From positions 188,001-248,377 of the forward strand of contig JAQGDQ010000352.1 of NCBI GenBank assembly GCA_030141605.1: a stretch of DNA of 60,377 nt, given 5' to 3'. The position numbers and the translations under genes are program-made. The stretch's first letter is position 1. The number at the start of each line of letters is the position of its first letter. The notes below the pieces were generated by a model, which ran no database searches, was not told the DNA's origin, and saw nothing but the letters and a program-made list of their open reading frames with translations. This document shows, in pieces, positions 1 to 13,100 of the stretch. The stretch comes from Tubiluchus corallicola. Lineage: Eukaryota; Priapulida; Priapulimorpha; Priapulimorphida; Tubiluchidae.

Positions 1-1380
1 TACTACTTAACTGTTAGCCTCCGTCCAATCTGAGCTTTCCTGTTGTAAGTCAGCTGTAACATTAGCACCTTTAGCTGATGAGTCTGTTGCTATGAAACTT
101 CTTTACAGTTTTCAATAAATAGTTTATTTTGCCTATATCTGCGCAGTTTTGGTGTTCCCTGTTAGTGACATTACATGCCTGTGACGGAATAAGAGTATCT
201 AAAATATTGTTTTGAATAAATACAAAATCTCAAAATACTCGTGGGACCAAAAGACGCATAATTTGTTACATTCAGGTTTTTAATACATTTTTAATTTATA
301 TGAACTATGAATTTCATTTCACACACCAAAAAATGCAATATCAAACACATTAATAAACTTTAAATAAAAAAAATTTGAGTAATGCGAGGTGAGTGTACGA
401 CCATACGCTCATTAACACACTCACCTTACTTAGTAACCACCAAGTAACTGATGTGATAATAGCAATGGTATAAGAGCAATAAACCTGAAAGTTGAGAAAG
501 GAAAACATATGTAATTACGACTTTGAGTGAGCCTTAAAGAGTGAAAAATTTTTTAAATAGTTACGAATATGAATTATGTGATATCTGTCAATGCACCACT
601 TAATTGTATTACAATGCACCATATCGCTTACTTGTATATACAATGATATACATATACACAGATATGTGCCCAAATTTAAGTGGAGGAGAAGAGATTATAC
701 ATATTATACATTATACTTGTAGTAATAACTATAATTGTATAGAACATTTAAATATAAGTGATGGTAGTAATGTAAATTATAAGAACATAAATGATTCATT
801 AGCAAAATTAATGTTACAATAATACATTCAAAATTTTTTGTATCACTGGTATTTGCTGGTTATAAGCTAAGAGCAGCCAAGGGCTTATTTTCCAAGTGGA
901 AACAGATACAGATATAGGCTGAGATGAATGAATAATTTCAGTTTAATTGGTTTATACCTTTATTAATAAAGTAACAAAAGTCGTAAAGATACCTATTAGT
1001 GAAACAAAAACATTAATGCAAAAAGACACACGTGCACAAAAAGAGAAAAAACGTCTGGTCTTCTACGCCATTGAATATTTACTAATTAAATATCTTATAT
1101 TGCTTGGTAGCTATTTTTAAAGAAGGAGAGGAAATGATTGTCTTGGGCACATTACTTCACAAAATAACTCCATTGTGCTGTAAGGTATTTAAGCCATACA
1201 CTGTGTTAAATCGTGTTTGAAATTAGTGTCCCATACTGGAAGACCTGGTATAGTGAGAGTAAACATCTTTGATTAAGGTAAAGCAGTTAGTATATAGTTC
1301 AGGCAACTGCCGGTTATTAAACTTCAGGATTATTAAATAATTCAAGATTATAAATATCTTCTATTTTCAATAAAGGAAGG
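1..1380. other. AT-rich intergenic sequence, no gene recognised
   Basis: I see only AT-rich sequence with short spurious open frames and no splice-bounded exon or recognisable protein. The right part, from about 950, may be the decayed 3' tail of the LINE that follows on the minus strand, but no conserved motif supports that. Confidence 0.4.
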
Positions 1381-1389
1381 TGTATGTAC

Positions 1390-2780
1390 GATGGTGTTGC
1401 AAGGTCTCTGTAATTGGCGAAAGTCATGTATTTAACTATTTTATTCTGAACTGTTAATAGCGGTTATAATAAGTATTTTTTTGTTTGCCACCAAGACAAC
1501 ACACAGTATTGGAGGTACGAATAGACTAATGCATGGTAGATCATTTTCAAAATAGGCAAATTAATGCAAAACTTAACTTAACTTTGCAAAAATACCAGCT
1601 GTTTTGTTTAATTTTGTTGCTGTAGAGGAAATGTGGGTAGACCACTTCATATTGTTGTCAATATGCAATCCAAGGTATTTTGTACTACTGATTAACACGT
1701 ACTTAGTTTTAGTGTAATTAACAGATAATTTATTTGCTTTCATCCAGTCATCAATCTTTTTTAGTTCGTTGTTAGTGCGATGTTGTAAAGTTGAATAGTT
1801 AGTAGATGTGAGGAAGACATTTGTGTCATCAGCGAAAAGACGAGTGTTAAAATAGTAGCAAGAAGTACGTCATTGATATAGATCAGGAAAACCAGCGGCC
1901 CAAAAGTGGATCCTTGAGGTACACCACAGTTTATGTCTAGCAAATCACAGCATGTATTGGTAATAATGGTGAACTGTTGTCGGTTAGTTAAGTAAGATTT
2001 AAGGGCCTCTGATTCCATAATAATGTAATTTATGTAGTAGAATATCATGTTGGACTGTGTCAAAAGCTTTAGATAAATCTAAGAATATTGCACAAGGGAA
2101 TAGGTTTTTGTCTACATTTAGAAGCATATTTTCAAAAAATTCAGAAGTAGATAATGAAGTGGAGTAAGTTTTGCGAAAACCAAATTGAAATTTTGTTAGT
2201 ATATTACATGAAGTGAGAAAATTGTTAATGCCATTACAAATAATATTTTCAAAAATTCTGGAAACTGGTGACAGGAGAGAAATTGGACGATAATTTGATA
2301 GGTTGTTTGGCGACTCATTTTTATAAAGTGGTTTTACTGTAGCTACTTTTAGACATTTAGGAAAGGCTCCTTCAGAAACTGCCATATTAAATCATCAAGA
2401 AGGTACTGGGACAATTAAATCAGTTGCTAATTTGTAGAATTTAACTGGGACATTTTCTGGGCCAGGTGATTTATTTTCGTTAAGTTTATTAAGAGGCAAC
2501 AATGTTTCGAATTCAGAGATAGGATAAAAGAAGACAAATTTATCATTTGGAGCATTCAGAGCAACTTGTGCTTTACTTTTAATTTTCAGTAAGCTATTGA
2601 TCGTACTCCATTGCCTCTTAATATTATTTTTGTTTACAGTAAATAAATTGTCATAATATTCTCTTTTGGATTTTTGTTTAACGTGATTTAGTTTATTTGA
2701 ATAAGTCTTGTAATAAGTCCTTTTGAACAGCTGTTTAATAACTGCAATATAGGTTTTTAAATATCCTCAAACAATCTTCA
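1390..2780 (-). mobile_element. Degenerate non-LTR retrotransposon (LINE), reverse transcriptase
   Basis: Read on the minus strand, the segment carries the reverse-transcriptase core in the right order. A thumb-side lead-in lies near 2400-2760. The 'NYRPISLL' motif is near 2310, and motif A 'FLDLSKAFDTVQHD' is near 2060-2100. 'GVPQGS.FGPL..LIYIND' lies near 1880-1930, and the catalytic 'LFADDTNVF' near 1815-1845. The pieces sit in different frames, so frameshifts break the protein. The motif set resembles CR1/Jockey-type elements of invertebrates. No endonuclease domain is visible upstream, so this is a 5'-truncated dead copy. Confidence 0.85.
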
Positions 2781-2829
2781 GACATATGGCTGTGAACAGA
2801 GGCCTTGGATTAATATTTGCCTGTATTAT

Positions 2830-3660
2830 TATTATTATTATTTATTTTATTTCCGACATTTAAAGTTCATAAAATAAGAATAAAAATAAGGCACAAATAA
2901 AAACAGAAAAACATAGTGAGCTTATAGACAAGAAAGGGTTAGTTAGAATGGGTAAATAAAATTCTTTGGCACAACTTAAAAATGTTCGATCTAAAATTGT
3001 ATCAGTATTGTACAGCAATTTATTAATAACTGTATTCCGACTCAAAAACAGCCTACTTCTGAGACTAAACTCAGCGTTTCTACGTACGCAGGAATAATTT
3101 GGTACATTAAAGCTAACATACATTTGGCTTGCACTACACTCACTAGGAAGATTAAAGAATCCTTTAATGGCATTATTCTTTCAACATTTTCTTTATCGTG
3201 ACTAAACCAGTGACTACTGCAATAAAACTCTGTACAAAATTCTACGAAACGTCTCAGTTTCTGAACCCCTTAATAATGCAATTGGTTCCCGCACGTAATA
3301 AACCACGTAGACGTTTAATATTAAGATCATCTTGTAATGTGTTGGTGAAGATGTGACCCAGACATTTCTGGTCATTAACAACCCTAACATTGGAATCATT
3401 TAGAACCACCCTAGAGCTGAAGAAGTCAGTACATCTTTTGAGTATGTAATATAAGCATTTGCTTTTATCAGAGTTATAACAAATGTCACTTTCTAAAGCA
3501 AAATTTTCACATATATTAAGCAATTGTTGAAGCTGTGAAACTGAAGTATAGCAAAAACACAAAAATCATCAGCATAGGCTAAATGATTTAAAATAGCACT
3601 AGTGATTTTTGCACTGTTGAATCGTGCTGACAGATCGTAAATATTAAGAAAATATGTCGA
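2830..3660 (-). mobile_element. Second, different LINE relic (RT C-terminal half)
   Basis: The minus strand reads a 'YADDFCVFA' active-site block near 3560-3590. After it comes a typical post-RT region ('SQLQQLLNICENFA', 'NSDKSKCLYY') and then a C-terminal part ending near 2860. Frameshifts and stops separate the pieces at about 3254 and 3120. The spacing and wording differ from the LINE at 1390-2780, so this is another family and not a continuation. The 3' end abuts a short ATT/TTA-rich run at about 2826-2850. Confidence 0.75.
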
Positions 3661-3669
3661 AAGGACTCA

Positions 3670-5100
3670 TGCGTTTGTGGTATAAATTGTATATAAGTAT
3701 ATATGTATTTATAAAAAATAGATTTACAATGTACCGTCGAATATGATTTATCATCATCTTTATCATTCGGATTACGTACTGTACCATTAGTTAGGTTTTA
3801 AATGATCGACTTGAAATCACAATTGAAATTAATAAATTCTGCATTATGAACCATTACGATTAAAGTACTATAAAATCAGCAGTGCCTATAACTGCAGACA
3901 CGGAAAGTTATAATGCGTAGGGCCTATATGGACAATTAAAATAAATTAATTTAAGTAAAATTTATGCAACTAATAAAAGAGGTCGAAAGCCTTAAAGATT
4001 TTATTTTAGTTTTTTTTGTTTGTAAACATTTATTATAACATAATTGAAGAAACTGAACAATTGGCTTGTTTACAGTATAACGCTTTGTAGGTCATAAGCA
4101 CAAAATTTACAAGAAATTGTAATATCTGAATAAAATAACTGAGTCTGGAGTCTGACACGAGTAGGTGGTGTTATTTTGCAGTTCAGGAAAGTTTCAGTAA
4201 AACTATTGTCCACTGTTAGTTGAATCCTTATCAGCACATGAGATTTTCGGGAGTAGTGGCAAGGTAACAAATTCCGGAAGATTTTTCAACTGCAAAGAAT
4301 TCCATTGAATCGCACCAAAAATTTCCAAGATTTTTGAAGTCAGCCACTAAAGTTCAGGAATTCTGAAATTCCCTGTCCAGTGCTAGGATTGCAGATAGTC
4401 TAAGTGTTTGAAAGCAAAAAACAACAATAATGTAAACTCAAACGTAAAAAAAACCAGCAGAGTCACAAAATACACTGTTAATCACTATTAAAGAGGTATA
4501 GTATTTTCAACAGTTATAACGTACAGTAAGTTATCGTAATATAACCAAAATTCTGCAAATATTGCGCTGAAGTAGTTTTTGGTTTACATTGTATTTTTTT
4601 TGGTTTTGAGAATGTACTATTTACAATATACAGGGATGGCGGGGGTGGGGGTGGGGGGGACGGGGTTTCGGGGTTGGTAGAAATTACAGTCAAAGCCAAA
4701 ACCTGTTACCCTCACATCTTTCAATTAAATTACAATATAGACACATACTAGAATATCACATGAATAATTCATTACTCATTTTATACTACAATACTTTGAC
4801 GGTAATTTACGCAAGTACACGTGTGTCAAGCTGATTGTTTATTGCCAAATTTATTCTGTCACAGGTGTCGGGAAGCCAACGAGTAAATGCCTCGTCAGTA
4901 CTATGCACAGCTGCTGGGAGAATCATTGGAAGCTAAAGCATCCTCATCATTTGTTAAATATCCTCATCTGTTTGTATTCGTTCTCTGTCATCAAGGAATC
5001 TCTAGGAGGAAAGACTCGTAAAGAGAAGCAAGGTAAGAACTAATTAAAATAACTGTAATGATAGCATGTACCGACTGTCTTGGGTTCTGATTTTTACCAG
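3670..5100. other. Intergenic, no gene recognised
   Basis: The stretch is AT-rich with scattered stops. It contains a G-rich run at about 4632-4670, the only base-composition oddity. I see no protein family, RNA gene or clear repeat ends. Confidence 0.4.
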
Positions 5101-5185
5101 TTCATCAGTTGTTGCAGGTGTAAAGTTGAGTTACTTCGAATGCTAAATCAAACTCTGATACACAATTTTACTGGCCTAAGCTTAA

Positions 5186-5650
5186 AGGAAAAGGGGACCC
5201 AGTCTTATACTATAATTCAAAACAATTTATGCTATAAAATAAGGGGAACATAACATTTTTTTCTGGAATTACTGGTATGAAAGAATTATTACCACAGAAA
5301 CTTAATTTCACGTTCGCGGGGCTAGTTCCTCGCTGTTACGTGCATTGCGCCTGCATCTCGGAAACGCGTTGCACAAAAACAGGTACTTTACCTGTCAGTT
5401 CAAAGGTGTTCAGTTGTGATGCAGTGCACACGTTCGAGAGCTCATGCACGAGCACAACGATAAATTAGAAATTTGGATTTTAAACTTAAAATTTGCCGAG
5501 TTTTTGTACAACACACTAAATGTTGTACAGTAGCAAACACGTGGAACACACTCATGGAAGGTTTTTGCTGTTGAAGATAATGTTCAGTTGTGATGTCATC
5601 TTGGGCTCGCTCGCCATTAAACAAGTTTTTAACTTATTATCTAGTCATTA
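5186..5650 (+). mobile_element. TTAA-flanked MITE, copy 1 (3' truncated)
   Basis: The element starts directly after TTAA at 5182-5185 with AGGAAAAGGGGACCC, the same terminus as the copies at 8136-8748, 22753-23322 and 55614-56198. Its body matches them, for example the blocks around 'GTTGCACAAAAACAGGT', 'CATGCACGAGC' and 'TGTTGAAGATAATGTTCAG'. Homology fades near 5650 and the far terminus is missing. The family has no coding capacity. TTAA targets and short AGGAAAAC ends resemble non-autonomous piggyBac-type elements; that assignment is inference. Confidence 0.75.
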
Positions 5651-5949
5651 CTGGAATTTGCTGGAATATTGGATAAATTTATAAATAAATCCTGCGCATT
5701 ATACAGGTCCGTTCTAAAAGAAACGGGGTACTTTCAAATGCTGTAAGCATACGTATGCCGCCCTTACAACGTTGAATAAGTCTGTTAATATATATATAGC
5801 TCATTGACAAATTCGGCATTTTCTGCAGCCAAGTAAAATAGCAGAAAATTAATTGACATATAAAACAATTTGTCCATTGACAAGCGAAACGCATCATCAC
5901 ATGAAATATAATTTTACTGCGATATTAACCTCAATCGTGAATATTTACA

Positions 5950-7640
5950 AAAGTTGAAAATTAATTAAAGATCATTATTTCCACAAACTTTATCAAGTTT
6001 ATACAAATATTTGGCTTTGTTTACAGTAAGTTGTGTGATAAAAGAGTTGATATGTTCAATATAGTGAGTGTATTTAGTTTCGCGACATTCTAAGACAGCA
6101 TAAGTAAGAGTTTGCACAACATTCAAATCACAAAATTGACATATTCTATTTTCCCGTCTGGTCCTGCTCCACCTGCCAGTCTCAATTCGTAGATGGTGGT
6201 TTCCTACTCTGAATCTTGAAATGATTATCCTGTAATGTTCGGCGAGGGTGCTGTTATCATAAGGTAAGGTGGGTTTGGTCAGCTCGGGCTTTATACTACA
6301 ATATACACCTTGTTACGAGTCTGGGTCATTTCTGAACGTAAGAAGTTGTTGGGGGGCATTATTTATACATTTTTTATCAAAATAAGTCTTCATTTTCCTG
6401 CCAGTACTGAAATTTCGAAACTCATTGTTCTCGTAATGTTGAACATATTTGATGCGTTCTCTACGAGCAATGTTTAAAAGTCTACATGTATGATTATCAG
6501 GGTTATCTCGACAATATGTGCTCATTTTAACCAATAATTAAGTTGCAGTGATCTAACTTTTCCGAAAAGTGGTTTGCTGTCACTTTTAATATGTACTATC
6601 TCGTTTATAGTATTCTGATTAATACCTCAGGCAATTTTTAATGCTTTTCTATGTAAATTCTCTAGTTTAGTAAGAGAAGCACTACTCCAGCTTTCAGCAG
6701 AGTACATAAGTGATAAAGTAACACAAGCATTTAAAACTTTCATTTTTACATCAAAAGGAGCATTACGATGCCGTATCACAAAGTTGGCAAATTTAACATT
6801 GATATTAAATGCTTTCATATCCTACAGTAATTACCTTTATCCGTGAAGACGACGCCTATGTTTGTATTTCTACACCCCCTTGCTTAACTGAACAAAACGG
6901 TTATCATCTTCATTATCCTTACCTATTACAAAGAAGCTACATTTGCCGGCATTTAGTATCATACCGCTGTCACAAAAATAATTTTCAGCAGCTTTACACT
7001 TGTGTTCAAATGAAAGTACTTAAGATGGCTGTACCGTCAGCATGAACAAGAAAATACAGATCATGTAAAATCATTTCTGAATTACAGTTCATTTGCAAAT
7101 AATTTGACATGTCATCTAAGAAAGCGTTAGAAAGTAAAACTGATGACGCAGCACCTTGTCGAATGCCAGAGAATGTTTCAAAACAATCGGAATATTGACC
7201 ATTACAGTTTAAAGTACATTGCGTAAATAAATACAAAGACTTGCGTAAATAAATACAAATACTTAATGGCTTCATACATCACGTGACTGATACCCCATAT
7301 ACCAAGATGCTTCTAGGTACTTTGTCGAAAGCCTTTTCAAGGTCTATAAATGCAAGTTTAATTAAAATAGAGTTTAATTATCAGTTTCTGTGCAACTGAG
7401 ATAATTAACCGTAGCATAAAGACCTGGTCGACACATGACCCGCCATTTTGAAAGGCTGTTTGTTCTTCTCGGTCGGGAAGTCATAACTTCAGGCGATTTG
7501 CAATAATCTTGCCGTAAATGCTTGCTAGTACTGATAACATTTGTATGCCTCTGTAATTTTAGGCAGCGATAGATCACCCTTTTTGGCAGGGCTGTGAGTA
7601 GGGAGCAAGTCATATTTGTGGGTACTTTATATAAAAGAAA
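5950..7640 (-). mobile_element. Third LINE relic, RT plus C-terminal Cys motif
   Basis: On the minus strand the reverse transcriptase reads motif A 'LAFIDLEKAFDKVPR' near 7305-7350. It continues with 'GIRQGAASSVLLSNAFLDDM' near 7100-7170 and an altered 'HADGTAILS' active site near 7020-7050, where YADD has become HADG. A post-RT block follows at 6627-6818, then a region at 6313-6534. The end is a Cys-containing 'RICQFCD' segment near 6120-6160, typical of the C-terminus of several LINE clades. Frameshifts lie between all blocks. It is a dead, nearly full-length RT region. Confidence 0.8.
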
Positions 7641-8135
7641 AGTTTCATAAAACCATCAGTATTAGGTACAGCACATGATATGAACTTTTCGGAAAACCCC
7701 CTTTTTTCATTTCGTTTACTACGTTATGCTGAGAAAAAAGGGAGTTATGCATTTACTTTACAAAGTTCTTTTTGGAACATGTTGCAATGGATCTACATTT
7801 GATTACATTGTTAAGCATATCAGCATATCTATACTGCACGTTCTTTTGAAGCGCCCTATACACTGTAGTGTGTAGTGATTATTGATCACATTTTTTTCGG
7901 CAATTTGTGACTGTTTCACATGCAATTAATAACCGCTGAAATAATTTAGTTGCAAAGTAACAGCACAATAATTTCGCTTTCTTTACCACAAGTGACGTTT
8001 CAGTGTCCACATCTATACACTAACTGATTCTATATAGAAATATATAAATCATATATGAATCATCTTTTAATCATTTCGACTTAGCTAGTTGGCAGATAAA
8101 CTACTTACTTGGCTCAATTGATTGGTATTTGTTAA

Positions 8136-8748
8136 AGGAAAACAGCATAATTTTTCATATTCTACCCCATTTTGAAGAAGGTTAAATTGCATATAATTTA
8201 GCACCCATAACAAAATTAAGTTATTTGATAACTAAATAATAAGTTAAAACTTAATTAACTGACGGTAAGCCCAACTGGTGTTAACATCCCAATTGAACAT
8301 AATTTTTAACGGCACAAACATCCCACAAGTGTGTTGTACGTGTTTGCGAAAGCAAAAATTGAAGTACAGTGCTACTGTACAATATTCAGTGCGATGTACA
8401 AAAATTCGAAAAATTTTAAGTTTAAGATTTCAAATTTACAGCTGTGCTCACGCATGAGCTCTCGAAAGTGTGCACTACGTCACGACTGAACGCATCTGAA
8501 TTGAGAGGTGCAGTACCTGTTTTTGTGCAACGCATTTCCAAAATGCAGGCGCTAATGCCCATCTAACTAGCCAATGGCGAAATGCATAAAAACAGTGAAG
8601 AACTAGCCGCGCGAACGTGAAATTGCATTTCTGTGGTAATGATTCTTTCTCATAAGTCATTCTTGAAAAAATAGTACTGTATGTCTCTTTCAGTATTTTA
8701 AAACATCGATTTCTTGTGCTGCAGCTTAAGATTGGGTCCGGTTTTCCT
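8136..8748 (-). mobile_element. TTAA-flanked MITE, copy 2 (full length, 613 bp)
   Basis: TTAA borders it on both sides (8132-8135 and 8749-8752). The ends are AGGAAAACAGCAT on the left and GGGTCCGGTTTTCCT on the right, giving a short inverted terminus of about 8 bp (AGGAAAAC). It is in reverse orientation to copies 1 and 3. There is no transposase. It is the most intact copy and defines the family ends. Confidence 0.85.
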
Positions 8749-9383
8749 TTAAACTTAGGCCAGTGAAATTTTGTATCAGAGTTTGATCAAGCTCTCGAAG
8801 TCTCAGCATCACATCTGCAATTTCTGATGTAACAGGGTTAACATAGGTAGTGTAAAATGGGATAATGTCATGCACTATCTGAGCTTCGAGGCTTAACTAA
8901 AAAGAGGTTTATTTAGTATAGGTTATTTAGTTTACTAATAAAGGAAAGGAAAAATACTTATATACCATTTTCTTACCTCTAGTAAAGCCAAAATATCCCA
9001 CTTTTTCTCTCACAGTAAAGTATGTCACATTGTATTTTTAAATCATAATTATATAGATGTTAGCAATGTGTTGTATGTGGTCCGGAACACATGCTACCAG
9101 TCAATACTTGTGGTTCGGCGTCAGATTCAGAAATTCGACAAAATTTTCATTCACTATTTCTTGTTTTTCTTAATTCCCAATAAGGCGTATTACAATAAAC
9201 CTGCATTTAAAATCAGGTAAACATTCACTTCAAGAACTCCTTAGTACAAAAATATTTTTCTTTGCTTTAAAATTAATATCGATTTATTTAAAAATGTGCA
9301 AATTGCTATGAAGCCATAAAAACTGGACAATTGAAGAATTTTAAAAAAATCAGGCTCTTGAACAACATAGACAAATTTACTGT

Positions 9384-9950
9384 TATAACGATGAAGCACC
9401 ATTTATTTCACTTCCACTCCCACATTGTGATGGTGCGATCCATTACGAAGCCATTGCATACAAGTATAAAACCATTGGCATGGGATGCGATCACATTCCT
9501 GACACCAGTGTAACAATGCTGGTCTTCGCCGCCAGGGGTCTGATTGGTTACAGAAAGCATGGTTCCAGCCTTTACTTATTCCTTCATATTTCGGATGGTC
9601 CGGGTTCGATGCCAGGATAATGATAAATTTTCTGAAGGTGTGTATTAGATATCAGCTACATAATTTAAAGATGCTTCAGAGTTGGACAGTAAAACGTCAG
9701 AAATTTATAGGAAGGGCAGGCCAGTGAACTTGTCTCGTCTGCCTCATGCCTCATGTCCATGCGTCCGTGAAACAGGTAGGTACTGTGATAGTAAAACACT
9801 TGTCCGTTTACCAGAAGAATCGACGAGGCCATTTCACATCAGAGTTTTATACTTGGTATACAGTACTGATATGCAATGGCTTCGTAATAGGTCGAATTAT
9901 CACTGTGTGGGGGTGAAAATAAATGGCATTTCACCGAATTAACGTTATTA
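9384..9950. mobile_element. Foldback/MITE-like element with ~80-bp inverted arms
   Basis: The left arm (about 9384-9476) contains CCATTACGAAGCCATTGCAT. The right arm (about 9843-9950) contains the complement ATGCAATGGCTTCGTAATAG. The arms stay alignable over about 80-90 bp with small indels, separated by a 370-bp interior that has a translatable but family-less frame. Long arms and a non-coding core suggest a foldback or MITE element. No target duplication is certain. Confidence 0.65.
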
Positions 9951-10183
9951 AAAACTTGTAACTTTATAAGAATAAGAATTCTTTTACCTTTATCAATTGT
10001 CAGCTTTTATGTTAGCTAAATATGACTACAATAAAATGTAGATATTTTTAATAAATTGGTTTCTCTCTGTGTTAGCATGCAGTGATTCCTGCTTCATGAG
10101 AAAATGGCCTTTCTTCGTTTTTTCCAAAGAAAGAAATGTCTCAGTACTTTAAAAGTTAAAAATGGCTTTTGGTACTTTTGTAG

Positions 10184-13100
10184 ATGATACCGATTGCGAT
10201 AACCACCTTATTCGCCATCTTCGGCGGCGCTGCATTCGCCGCACCCTCAGCAAACTACACAGTGGGAAAAGAGGCGTATTTGGAATTTTCCATCACCCCC
10301 AAGTACCCAACACAAGAGCACGTGAAAGGGCGAATTGTGGTGGCTCTTTTCACGGAGTCGTGCCCTATTACCACGTTTAATTTTGCGATGATTGCTAAAG
10401 GATTCAAGAAAGCCAACCCACCAGTAAGTAGACAATAATATATTGTGGCGGGTCGCGGGATTAAACCATTCCGAATTTCAAATCTAAACCACAGGCCTCA
10501 TGAGAATGTAGTATCAAATGTGACCTTCCGTTAGCCAATCAGAATCTAGGATTTTTAGGCCAATTTTTTAAGCGTGCTCCCGTGGACTCGGGGGCACTGC
10601 GTTCTCGGCCATTATCAGATTCGGATTTTAATTTTTCCAATCAAGTTTTTAAATTAGTTGTGATTAAGTGAATTCTGATTTAATCCCGTCAAGTTGGTTT
10701 GCATTTCATTTCAATGTGCAAGTGTTAACTGTAAATGCTTGTTAAGTGTTTAATTTTTTTCTGTTGATCGTGATTATGAACCGAGTGCACCATAGACGAC
10801 AGCACAATATCAGTAACATATGTTAGCAAGAAAATGTTTTTATTGTGAACTTTTTAATATAGATGAAGCTCGATTTATTATTGCAAATCACAAGTTTATG
10901 CAGCGCGTTTTTATAAAAACAAAACACAAGTTGCAAAATATTAGGCAAAATTAAAATAAATATCATTAATTAGAATGTGATTGTAAACGCCAGTGCTTCT
11001 ACAAATATAGTCTAGAATCCTGACAGTAGTAATAATAATATAGTAATACCATATTATATATAGTATATAATATAATATATAGTATAGTAGTTAATATAGT
11101 AAATACCATAGTAATAATCTAATAAATGATATTGTTTATTGCCAGCTAATTTGAAAAAAAGGTGATACCTGAAAATAAATGTTTTTGTAAACAAACATCT
11201 CTCTCACATATACCCTGTTTTACATGTATAGTAGTGCCTCTTGCCGACTACTTATCTCATCCAAGTCCTTGTGCTTTACGAATGCAACAATTGAAAAAAT
11301 GCGATTTTTTTACTTCTTATTCATGTTTGACTGCCGTGAAACAATAAAAATTAATTAACCTGTCTCACGACTACTTATTTACATCTGAACTTTTTACTTT
11401 TTGCCTCGCTGTGGTTATAGCAGACACAAATGCACGTTGAATGAAGATATAAAAGGCAATGCTTCTACAAATATAGTCCAGAATCCTGAAACAGGGCATA
11501 CGATTACGTAATATTGGGTATACCCTGTTTCCTTCAATTTTGCATATTGGCAACATCTTCTAATGTGAGATCACGTAAGTGACGTAGCGTGCGTCTGATA
11601 AAGACATAGTCGTGGCATCTTGACAGCATGCAATTTTGGCATTACAAAAGGATAGCAAAACATCACACCAGGATAGTTTCGCTAGGTAGTAAGAAAGATG
11701 TCATATCCTTACAACAATTATTAACCTGGCTACTTACTAAATGAAAAAGTGTGGGAGGCCAGGACAGGCAATATGAGGAGGGATTCTCTGCCATTTCAGC
11801 TATTTTCCATAATCACGTCAGATCAGATTCATCTGAGCTGTACACAACCAATCAGTCGATACTACTGATGCATTTAATGCCATTTTTGAAAACATTTAAC
11901 ACATGCAATATCAAATTAGGTTTACTTCTCTAATTACAAAAGTCACTGATCTAACATTCTGTAGTCAAGGGATCCTGGGTGCTGGGATTTATCCTTCTTG
12001 CTCTACAGATGCTGACTAAACGCCTCCTGAAGTCTGAGCTGGCGATGCTGTAAGCGTAAAAATTTAATGCATAATTGCTAATCTCCAAGCAGTTTGTAAT
12101 GGAGACGAATACTCTAAACCCAAACTCGGTGTTATTGGATTCATTGTACATGATAGACCGAACTGCAGCTGGAAACATACAAACGACGAAGACGAAAGAA
12201 ATCGCAGAGAGTAGAGCTAAAATTCTCCTGTCGTCTCGAGACTTTTCTTTTTCCTCTCTCGTCAACGGCGTCACCATCTGTTGGCGTCTTTTGTAGTTGT
12301 CGCGGTATTTTCTAATTATCATCGGATTTAAAATTATTACGACTACCATAGGCATGAACCTGGCCAAAATGTTGGAAAATGTTACCCAAATATACCTGTA
12401 CCAAACTTCATCGAAAACATCAGAGTAAGTTACGCAGTAGACGGGTTTGCCTGATTCGTCAACAACTTTATTTTGCTCCTTGTTAAATACGTATGGTAAC
12501 TGTACAATTAAACACATCACTGTGATGGCAATCACAAACTTTCGAGTCACTTGATGTGTACGCCACGTCATCACGACAGCTGAAGAGTACCACACGCAAA
12601 CAAATCTTTCCACCGTCAATGCTAAGATGAAGATGTTGCTGATGGCCACAGTGCTGTTGATGAGATACAAATCAAGATTTGCGGCATAAAATGAGCCAGC
12701 TGGTCGCTGAGTCATCGTCGAACTGGGCACTTTGATGGCACAGAATGGAAAACTAAGAACCATAGTTAAGAAATCTGTTACGGCTAAAGCACGGAAGTAC
12801 ACAAAAGCGGCAGCACCAAACAACGGGTGGTTGTTCCACAGGACGACTAAATTAATTGTGTTCCCAATGATACCAATGGAACAGATGATTGGCAGCACAA
12901 CCGCGTATGTCAAAAAATCAATAGTTTCGCACTGTTCACACTGTTCACGCTGCGTTTCACATTGGTTGAAGAAATTTTCGGACATACTGATTTCGAGCTG
13001 ATACGCCTACTGTACAATTATGACGCTTGTGCTCCCGCCTCGTGTAATTGTTCACAATTTGAAGTTATTTGAAGCAGTACCAATGCTGAAATTTAAAGTC

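Noticed and set aside
5277-5468. 63-codon frame
   Set aside because: It lies wholly inside MITE copy 1 and is broken in the other copies.
1761-7613. One long LINE spanning the first 7.6 kb
   Set aside because: Three separate RT active-site blocks with different wording occur, so these are at least three different elements.
9682-9942. 86-codon frame
   Set aside because: It lies in the core and right arm of a foldback element and shows no conserved motif.
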